Below are positions 7,423 to 13,706 of a DNA stretch of 18,253 nt, piece after piece; position 1 is the first letter of the stretch, and each line of letters starts with the position of its first letter. A program made the translations under genes and the position numbers. Source of the DNA: Candidatus Omnitrophota bacterium (GTDB lineage Bacteria; Omnitrophota; Gorgyraeia; JAFGHF01); NCBI GenBank assembly GCA_024543015.1, contig JAMXCY010000003.1, positions 1-18,253 of the forward strand, written 5' to 3'. The notes below the pieces were generated by a model. The model did not search any database, had not been told where the DNA came from, and was given only the letters and a program-made list of their open reading frames with translations.

Positions 7423-8274
7423 ATGAATAGCGAAAGTTTAAAATATAAAAGTAAAAGCTTTACCACCGGCGTCTTAATTAACCTGCTCCTTCTTTTAATT
7501 GCAGCGGCTTGTGTTTTTCCGCTTGTCTGGATGTTTGGCTCAAGCTTAAAAACTCAAGGCTCGGTTTTCTCCGATATGTCATTAATTCCTCGCGTGCTGC
7601 ACTGGGAAAATTATTATCGAGCCTGGACCGAAGGAAACTTCGGCACTTATTTTTTAAACAGCGTGATTTACACGGTCTGTGTGGTGGGGGGTATAGTTTT
7701 AATTTCTTCTTTGGCGGCCTATGCCTTCTCGCGCTTACAATTTCCCGGGAAGAACTTTTTCTTCTATATGTTTCTGGCGGCAATGATGATTCCGCTTCCG
7801 GGGAGTTTTGTTCCTTTATATGTGTTAATGGAGAGATTACATTTGAGGAATACCCCGCAGGGGTATATACTTTGTTTAATTAATGTGGGCTTATCCTTAA
7901 GCATTTTTCTGCTGAAAACCTTCTTTGATAGAATGCCCAAAGATTTAGAAGATGCCGCGCGAATCGACGGATGTTCGAAGCTGGGCATCTGGTGGAATGT
8001 GGCCCTTCCCCTAGCCCGGCCGGCCTTGGCAGTAATTGTCATCTTTAATTCACTGAATGTCTGGAATGAGTACATCTTGGCCTTAATCCTTTTTGACGAT
8101 GCCCGCTTTATGCCTTTGCAAGTAGGCCTGGCTACTTTTCACGGTGAGTTTGTTACTCAATATCACCTCTTGATGGCCGGGGTAACGATTGCAGTAATTC
8201 CCATCCTTTTGATTTACATCTTTATGCAGAAACACATCGTCAAAGGCCTAACTGCCGGGGCGGTTGTAGGGTAA
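7423..8274 (+). CDS. Sugar ABC transporter permease, MalG/UgpE type
   Basis: This is the second permease of the CUT1 importer, 283 residues with about six membrane helices. Signature segments are the N-terminal helix ending in CVFPLVWMFGSSLKT, the NSVIYT segment, MMIPLPGSFVPLYVLM, and the EAA loop LEDAARIDGCSKLGIWWNV (E176-D-A-A179). The C-terminus QKHIVKGLTAGAVVG is the usual MalG-type ending. It starts 4 bases after the first permease with no clear Shine-Dalgarno site, so translation is probably coupled. The pair needs a MalK/MsmX-like ATPase from elsewhere in the genome. Confidence 0.95.
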   Translation: MNSESLKYKSKSFTTGVLINLLLLLIAAACVFPLVWMFGSSLKTQGSVFSDMSLIPRVLHWENYYRAWTEGNFGTYFLNSVIYTVCVVGGIVLISSLAAYAFSRLQFPGKNFFFYMFLAAMMIPLPGSFVPLYVLMERLHLRNTPQGYILCLINVGLSLSIFLLKTFFDRMPKDLEDAARIDGCSKLGIWWNVALPLARPALAVIVIFNSLNVWNEYILALILFDDARFMPLQVGLATFHGEFVTQYHLLMAGVTIAVIPILLIYIFMQKHIVKGLTAGAVVG

Positions 8275-8277
8275 ATT

Positions 8278-10716
8278 GTGAAAAAAGATTATCTAAAATT
8301 TATAATTTGTCTTTTGATTATCTTTCAAAGTGGCTTGGCTTGCGGGCAGCAACAGGAGCTGCAAGATGAGCGTGTTGAGCGTGTCCCGAGCACAATCAAA
8401 GAGGAAGGGGAGTTTGAGTTGGAGTCGTTGGAATTGAAGCGCAGGCCTGCCGACAGGTTTGATTTTGGCGATGAATCCTCTGGTTATTTGACCATCAAGG
8501 CCTGGGAGGCCTTGGGCAAAAAAGATTGGCCGGCAGTTTTGGCCTATACCCAAAAGTGCATCGAGCTCCATAAAGATGAGGCCAAAAAACAACAAGATTC
8601 TCTAAGCGCCTTTCCGCCACAGGATAAACAATCGGCTTTTGAAGTCTTAAATAATGTAGGCACCTGTTATTTTATTCAGGCCGAGGCCCTGATGCGCCAG
8701 GAAAAGCTGGAAGATGCCCGCTGGGCGTTTCAATTTATCATTGATAATTTTAAATACGCTCAGTGTTGGGATCCTCGAGGATGGTTTTGGAAGGTGGCCG
8801 AGGTCAGCCATGAGAGTATTGATAAAATAAACAAGCTGATCCGCGGTGAGAAGATAGCTGAGGAAGAGGTGAAACCAAAACGCCCGGCATCAAAGCTGGT
8901 ATTGTTTGATCCTGGCTCTGAAACCATAGTTGATTATGCTAAGTATGGCAAGTTTGAAAATGTGGGCACCAAAGATTACCATTATGTTATTACAGATCAA
9001 GCAGCTCTTGCCCGCGCAACCGGCGAAGGAATTTATCCCAATACCTCATCAGTGCGTAAGAACCCAGGCTACATCGCTCTAAAAGGGAGCGAGAGATTAA
9101 AAGGCGAGCATTGGGATTTTCTTTACACTGACGATATGCAGGCTAACTTTTATAAATGGAATATGGCTACTGAGCCTCAAGGGGTAAAACAATTCTATAT
9201 TGCCTTGGTTCTTGAACGCGCCGGCCTGATTGCTCAAGCGATCAAGGCCTATTATGCTATTGTGGTGCATTTTCCAAAAGCTTACGGCTGGACTTATTGG
9301 CATACGCCCTGGTATATTGGGCCGGTGGCTGTACATAAAATTAATTATCTCACCAGGCGCAATCCCCAGCTGGGGATGAAATTAATAGGGGCAAAGATTA
9401 AAGTTGAGAATTCCTTTGATAATGATATTCGTAATGATATCTTTATTTGCACTCCTGGAAAGTTGGTTCAGGCTGAAGCAGATGAGCTCATTCCAAAACG
9501 AGAAGATTTAAGCAAGTTAAAGATTGTTCAGCGTATCGGAGGTAAGCGTATTCAGTTGGTAAAATATGAAAACGGTCATTGGCAATTGTTGGTTGAAGGT
9601 AAACCTTTTCCTGTGCGCGCGGTAACTTATACCTCGACAAAAGTGGGCCAAAGTCCGGATGAGGGCACACTGGGCAACTGGATGAAAGAGGATTTCAACG
9701 AAAACGGAAAAATTGATGGGCCTTATGACGCCTGGGTGGATAAAAACAAAAATAATACACAGGATAAAGATGAGCCTGCTGTAGGCGACTTTCAATTAAT
9801 GAAAGAGATGGGCATAAACTCTATCCGCGTTTATCATCATCCGCCAAAGGTAAGCAAAAAATTACTCAGTGATTTATATAAGAACTACGGAATCATGACC
9901 ATCATGGGAGACTTTCTCGGCGCCTATACGATTGGTACCAAGAAGCTCGATGAGAACGGCAACCCTATTTCTGACAGCGGAGCCAGTTGGTATGATGGTA
10001 CCGACTACTCAAACCCTCAACACAAGAAGAATATGTTAGCCAGTGTCAGAAAAATGGTCAATGACTTTAAGGATGAGCCCTGGGTTTTGTTCTGGCTCTT
10101 AGGCAACGAAAACAATTATGGCGTGGCCAATAATGCCAAGAAAAATCCCCGGGCATATTATGAGTTTGTGAATCAGGCAGCGCAGCTGGTGCACGAGTTA
10201 GATCCCACTCGTCCAGTTGCACTTTGTAATGGAGACGTGCTTTTTTTGGATATCTTAGCTAAGGCTTGCCCTGAGGTGGATATCTTTGGCGCCAATGCCT
10301 ACCGGGGAAAAGAAGGTTTTGGCAATCTCTGGGGTGACGTAAAAGAGCAAATCCAAAAGGCGGTCCTGATTACCGAATATGGTTGCGGAGCCTATTATGA
10401 AGGTAAATCCCAAGAGCTGGCCGAAGATGGGCAGGCAGAATATCACCAGGGCAGCTGGGAAGATATCAAGTATAATATGGCCGGATACGGCGCAGGCAAT
10501 TCTTTAGGCGGGATAATCTTTGAATGGTTGGATGAATGGTGGAAGGCCTATGAGCCGGCGCGCCACGACTGGAAGGGCCAGTTTTATGGCCCGTTCCCTG
10601 ACGGATTTATGCATGAAGAATGGTTAGGGATTTTGGGCCAGGGCGACGGTTCCCAGAGCCCGTTTTTACGCAAATTGCGTAAGAGTTATCACACATATCA
10701 AAAACTTTGGCAGTAA
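8278..10716 (+). CDS. Secreted clan GH-A glycosidase-like protein with TPR-like N-terminal region and EF-hand-like insert
   Basis: The 812-residue protein starts at a GTG three bases after the permease stop, with TAGGGT as a weak ribosome site. Residues 6-22 form a signal peptide ending in G-L-A-C22; the lipobox is imperfect, so it may be a lipoprotein or a cleaved secreted protein. About 70-190 and 290-340 look TPR-like. From about 425 a (beta/alpha)8 barrel like GH2_C, GH5 or GH72 begins. The acid/base is E611 in LLGNEN and the nucleophile E700 in LITEYG, both in the expected clan GH-A places. Between the first barrel strand and the next helix sit two calcium-loop patterns, DFNENGKID from 472 and DKNKNNTQDKDE at 488-499. 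The protein ends with IIFEWLDEWW and YQKLW, shared with the gene two places downstream. It probably acts on a glycan outside the cytoplasmic membrane; activity and substrate are unknown. Confidence 0.8.
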   Translation: MKKDYLKFIICLLIIFQSGLACGQQQELQDERVERVPSTIKEEGEFELESLELKRRPADRFDFGDESSGYLTIKAWEALGKKDWPAVLAYTQKCIELHKDEAKKQQDSLSAFPPQDKQSAFEVLNNVGTCYFIQAEALMRQEKLEDARWAFQFIIDNFKYAQCWDPRGWFWKVAEVSHESIDKINKLIRGEKIAEEEVKPKRPASKLVLFDPGSETIVDYAKYGKFENVGTKDYHYVITDQAALARATGEGIYPNTSSVRKNPGYIALKGSERLKGEHWDFLYTDDMQANFYKWNMATEPQGVKQFYIALVLERAGLIAQAIKAYYAIVVHFPKAYGWTYWHTPWYIGPVAVHKINYLTRRNPQLGMKLIGAKIKVENSFDNDIRNDIFICTPGKLVQAEADELIPKREDLSKLKIVQRIGGKRIQLVKYENGHWQLLVEGKPFPVRAVTYTSTKVGQSPDEGTLGNWMKEDFNENGKIDGPYDAWVDKNKNNTQDKDEPAVGDFQLMKEMGINSIRVYHHPPKVSKKLLSDLYKNYGIMTIMGDFLGAYTIGTKKLDENGNPISDSGASWYDGTDYSNPQHKKNMLASVRKMVNDFKDEPWVLFWLLGNENNYGVANNAKKNPRAYYEFVNQAAQLVHELDPTRPVALCNGDVLFLDILAKACPEVDIFGANAYRGKEGFGNLWGDVKEQIQKAVLITEYGCGAYYEGKSQELAEDGQAEYHQGSWEDIKYNMAGYGAGNSLGGIIFEWLDEWWKAYEPARHDWKGQFYGPFPDGFMHEEWLGILGQGDGSQSPFLRKLRKSYHTYQKLWQ

Positions 10717-10735
10717 CCTAAGAGGAGGTGGTGTG

Positions 10736-10754
10736 GCACAAGACAACTTTGTGC
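10736..10754 (+). other. Intercistronic stem-loop
   Basis: GCACAA (10736-10741) pairs with TTGTGC (10749-10754) across a 7-base loop, 20 bases after the stop of the glycosidase gene. No T-run follows. It could protect the upstream part of the mRNA or attenuate readthrough. The stem is short, so its meaning is uncertain. Confidence 0.35.
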
Positions 10755-10785
10755 AGGCGGTAAGATTGTAAATAGGAGGAGGTCC

Positions 10786-10813
10786 TTGACATCTTTCGTG
10801 TCAATGATTTAAT
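10786..10813 (+). promoter_or_regulatory. Candidate internal promoter with dyad over its -35
   Basis: A perfect TTGACA (10786-10791) is followed after 16 bases by TTTAAT (10808-10813, 5 of 6). Transcription would start near 10820, 34 bases before the gene for the carbohydrate-binding-like protein. The -35 is also the left arm of TTGACA-N7-TGTCAA (10786-10804), a perfect 6-bp dyad that could be an operator or an RNA hairpin. AGGAGGAGG at 10774-10782 lies just upstream with no plausible start codon for a real gene. Confidence 0.45.
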
Positions 10814-10815
10814 TC

Positions 10816-10833
10816 GTCCCGAAGTTTCGGGAC
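10816..10833 (+). other. Perfect 8-bp hairpin GTCCCGAA-GT-TTCGGGAC
   Basis: This 18-base perfect inverted repeat with a 2-base centre lies just upstream of the AAAGGAG ribosome site (10839-10845) of the next gene. If the internal promoter is used, it would sit at or very near the 5' end of that transcript, where such a hairpin would slow decay. No T-run follows, so it is not a terminator. It could also be a dispersed repeat. Confidence 0.45.
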
Positions 10834-10853
10834 TCATTAAAGGAGATAAAACA

Positions 10854-12143
10854 GTGAAGAAGAATTTACCATATTTTATTGTCATCGCTGCGCTGATATT
10901 CTTGATCATCGGGGTTCTTTCTTCGGGCAAGAAGACGCCGCAGGCGATGGCACCAGATGAAAAACCAATAGAGTTAACTCAAGTTAGCGAGCAAGGCCCT
11001 GCTATAGAACTCACTCAGAGGAAACAGGAAGCAGGACTTACTCTAGAACAGACAGAAGGCGTCTCTTCTGTGGAGAAGATATTTAATATCTTTACCGACA
11101 AAAGTGCACCCGACAATCACTATGCTGCTTCGGGCTGGATGGGAGATTTCGGAGACATCAATATCAACGAACAATATATGCAGAATCCTCATTCCGGAAC
11201 AACCTCTATTCAGATCACTTATTCTGCCAAAGAGACTCAAGGCGCCGGTTGGGGCGGAATTTACTGGCAGAACCCCCCGAATAACTGGGGTGAGAGAAGA
11301 GGCGGGTTTGACTTAACCGGATACAACAAACTTGTGTTCTGGGCCCGCGGAGAAAACGGTGATGAGGTCGTGGAGAAGTTTAAGGTAGGAGGGATCAAGG
11401 GTACCTATCCTGATTCCGTAGAAATAGAAATGGGGCCGGTAACATTGGGTAAAGAGTGGCAGAAATACACGATTAATTTAGTCGGACAAGACCTCTCTTA
11501 TGTCAGTGGAGGTTTTTCTTGGGTTACCTCAAGCCGTCTTAATCCTAACGGCGCTACTTTTTATTTCGACGACATCAGATATGAATATGAATCAGGCCTA
11601 GAAATGGAACTAACCTTAGCCGAGGGAATGCCTTTTGATGTTTACATTGACAGAACATCAGCCTCCAACCACTTTATTGCTTCAGGTTGGATGGGAGATT
11701 ACGGCGACTTGAAGATTGATGAAGGCTGGACTGCCGACCCTTATTCGGGAACTACCTGCATCAGAATTGTCTATTCCGGCGTTGCCTCACAAGGCGCCCG
11801 TTGGGCAGGTATTTTCTGGCAACATCCTCCGAATAACTGGGGCCAGGCAAGGGGTAAGGGTTACGATTTATCAGCTGCTAAGAAACTTACCTTTTGGGCC
11901 CGCGGAGAAAAGGGCGGGGAAAGGGTTGAAGAATTTAAAATGGGCGGCATCAGCGGTGATTATCCTGATAGCGATGTTGCCGGTATAGGTCCGGTTGCGC
12001 TTACACCGGAATGGAAGCAGTATACTATCGATTTAGCCGGTAAGGATCTCTCACATATCATCGGCGGTTTTTGTTTCGCAACCAATGTGGATGTCAATCC
12101 CGATGGGGCTGTGTTTTATTTAGACGACATCAGATACGAATAG
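10854..12143 (+). CDS. Membrane-anchored protein with two tandem carbohydrate-binding-like repeats
   Basis: The GTG at 10854 follows AAAGGAGAT at good spacing. Residues 6-24 (PYFIVIAALIFLIIGVLSS) form an N-terminal signal anchor. A Pro/Glu/Gln linker runs to about residue 70. Two homologous beta-rich modules follow, about 75-245 and 259-429. Each has SGWMGD(F/Y)GD, SGTT, a Trp-rich WxGIxWQxPPNNWG, an FWARGE segment, a P(D)S turn and a closing FY(F/L)DDIRYE. The closing DDI pattern and exposed tryptophans resemble carbohydrate-binding modules such as CBM11-type jelly rolls. No catalytic residues are recognised. It lies between two clan GH-A genes, so it probably holds glycan near the cell surface or in the periplasm for them. 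The binding role is inferred from fold-like features; ligand unknown. Confidence 0.7.
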   Translation: MKKNLPYFIVIAALIFLIIGVLSSGKKTPQAMAPDEKPIELTQVSEQGPAIELTQRKQEAGLTLEQTEGVSSVEKIFNIFTDKSAPDNHYAASGWMGDFGDININEQYMQNPHSGTTSIQITYSAKETQGAGWGGIYWQNPPNNWGERRGGFDLTGYNKLVFWARGENGDEVVEKFKVGGIKGTYPDSVEIEMGPVTLGKEWQKYTINLVGQDLSYVSGGFSWVTSSRLNPNGATFYFDDIRYEYESGLEMELTLAEGMPFDVYIDRTSASNHFIASGWMGDYGDLKIDEGWTADPYSGTTCIRIVYSGVASQGARWAGIFWQHPPNNWGQARGKGYDLSAAKKLTFWARGEKGGERVEEFKMGGISGDYPDSDVAGIGPVALTPEWKQYTIDLAGKDLSHIIGGFCFATNVDVNPDGAVFYLDDIRYE

Positions 12144-12171
12144 GGTAACTTAAGTTAAGGACATAGTGGTA

Positions 12172-13398
12172 ATGAAGAAAGACAAACTCATTCTGACCAC
12201 GATAATAGTAGGACTGTGTGTAGTTTTACTCGGCGCTACTATATTTAAGTTTGTTGCCGATAAACCCAGCGTGTTCATTCAAAAGACAAAACAGGGTGAG
12301 TTTCAACTTTTCGTGGAAAAAGAACCTTATATAATTAAAGGAGTAGTTTATCAACCCGTCCCCATCGGCCAGAACCATCAATATAACTTCTGGGCCGACC
12401 CTAATCATCCCTGGAGAGTAGACGCTGCTCTGATGCAAAAGATGCACGTTAATACAGTGCGCTTTTTTATGCCCGGGCCAGATGTTGAACAAACCAAAAA
12501 GGTAATTGCCGAACTCCACCAGAATTACCGAATCCGCACTATCCTGGGGCATTGGATGGATTACTGGCGGCCGGGAAATTATGCCGATCCCCAGTACCGC
12601 CAGGATTTGACCAACCGCGTTTTAGAGATGGTCAAGGCCTATAAGGATGAGGAAGGGATTTTACTGTGGGTTCTAGGCAACGAAAATAATCTTTCCTGGC
12701 ATTCGGGAGCGCGCGTTCCCTGGAGTTGCCCCCAGGTAGACAAAATAAAAGACCCCTACAAGAAAGAACTAGCCAAGGCGAAAATCTATTATTCTCTGGT
12801 TAACCAGATTGCTCGCGAGATTAAAAAGATAGATCCAGAACATCCAGTAGCCCTGGGCAATGCCGATACCTATACCTTAGAGGTAGCCAAGGAGATTTGC
12901 CCGGATGTAGATTTGGTAGCCTTAACCGCTTATCGCGGCAAGACCTTTGGCAACCTCTGGCGCGAGGCTAGGCGCAAGATTGACAAGCCCGTATTGATTT
13001 TGGAATTCGGTTGCGACAGCTTTAACGCCAAAACCCAAAAAGAGGACCAACAGATCCAGTCTGTTTTCCTGATTAGCCAGTGGCAGGATATCGCCGGAAA
13101 CTTCTCCGGAGCCGGAGGTGAAGGAAACGCCTTAGGCGGCTGTATCTTTGAATGGAATGACGAGTGGTGGAAACACGATGAGATTATGCCGGCTAGCTGG
13201 TATGTGCATAATACTGAAGGGGACTGGTCAGGCGGCGGGTATTATTTTGACATTGATACTGAAAGCAATCTGAATATAAACGAAGAATGGTGGGGGATTG
13301 TTGCCTTTTCCCCGGAGTTAGAGCAGAAAATCAACAAGCGTATTCCCCGCAAGGCCTATTACGAATTACAAAAATTGTGGCAATCTGAACCAAATTAA
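12172..13398 (+). CDS. Membrane-anchored clan GH-A glycosidase-like protein
   Basis: ATG at 12172 is chosen. An in-frame GTG at 12166, closer to AAGGA (12157-12161), is also possible and changes only two residues. Residues 6-25 (LILTTIIVGLCVVLLGATIF) form a signal anchor. The rest is a (beta/alpha)8 domain homologous to the barrel of the gene at 8278-10716: a GVVYQPVPIGQ first strand, VNTVRFF, LWVLGNENN with acid/base E171, LILEFGC with nucleophile E278, CIFEWNDEWW, and the YYELQKLW end. Compared with that paralogue it lacks the TPR-like region and the calcium-loop insert. The first strand (IKGVVYQP) recalls GH72 and related glucan-active clan GH-A families, but I cannot assign a family. It is likely active on a beta-glycan outside the cytoplasmic membrane. 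Confidence 0.78.
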   Translation: MKKDKLILTTIIVGLCVVLLGATIFKFVADKPSVFIQKTKQGEFQLFVEKEPYIIKGVVYQPVPIGQNHQYNFWADPNHPWRVDAALMQKMHVNTVRFFMPGPDVEQTKKVIAELHQNYRIRTILGHWMDYWRPGNYADPQYRQDLTNRVLEMVKAYKDEEGILLWVLGNENNLSWHSGARVPWSCPQVDKIKDPYKKELAKAKIYYSLVNQIAREIKKIDPEHPVALGNADTYTLEVAKEICPDVDLVALTAYRGKTFGNLWREARRKIDKPVLILEFGCDSFNAKTQKEDQQIQSVFLISQWQDIAGNFSGAGGEGNALGGCIFEWNDEWWKHDEIMPASWYVHNTEGDWSGGGYYFDIDTESNLNINEEWWGIVAFSPELEQKINKRIPRKAYYELQKLWQSEPN

Positions 13399-13415
13399 CT
13401 TGCAGGAAGGGGTAT

Positions 13416-13706
13416 ATGAAAGGGATAGTTACAATAAGTATTGCTATTTATATTGGCTTAATTTTTAATATGTCTACATTTGCATTTGCAGAAGTGGCAA
13501 GTGCGGCTGATGCGTTGTTTGAGCTGGGACAGCAATATTACGAGCAGGGTAATTACAAGGATGCCCTGCATGAATTAAAAAAGGCGCTTTTGGCGAATCC
13601 CGATCATGTCCAGGCCTTCACCTATATTCAGATTATTGAGCAGGAGCTTGGTTTAAGCGAAGAAGAAATTAGCCGCGAAGAAGCAAAAGAAGGAGGAAGT
13701 CCTTAA
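13416..13706 (+). CDS. Small periplasmic TPR protein
   Basis: This 96-residue protein starts at the ATG at 13416 behind AGGAAGGGG. Residues 4-22 are hydrophobic and a signal peptidase I site A-F-A25 is followed by EVAS, so the mature part is about 71 residues and exported. Residues about 32-80 hold one clear TPR (ALFELGQQYYEQGNYKDALH, then LKKALLANPDHVQA) plus half of another. The last 15 residues are Glu-rich. Its stop abuts the GTG of the GH94 gene (TAA|GTG), so the two are translated together although one is exported and the other is not. It may scaffold the anchored glycosidase proteins; no partner can be shown. Confidence 0.75.
   Translation: MKGIVTISIAIYIGLIFNMSTFAFAEVASAADALFELGQQYYEQGNYKDALHELKKALLANPDHVQAFTYIQIIEQELGLSEEEISREEAKEGGSP

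Noticed and set aside
7509..7883. 124-codon + strand frame inside the second permease gene
   Set aside because: It is fully inside a clear MalG-type gene, and its translation lacks any recognisable family features.
10733..10771. 12-codon GTG ORF and an 8-codon TTG ORF (10786-10812) as leader peptides before the binding protein
   Set aside because: The Shine-Dalgarno spacing of the first is too short, neither has a run of regulatory codons, and hairpins explain the same bases. Kept only as part of the structured-spacer finding.
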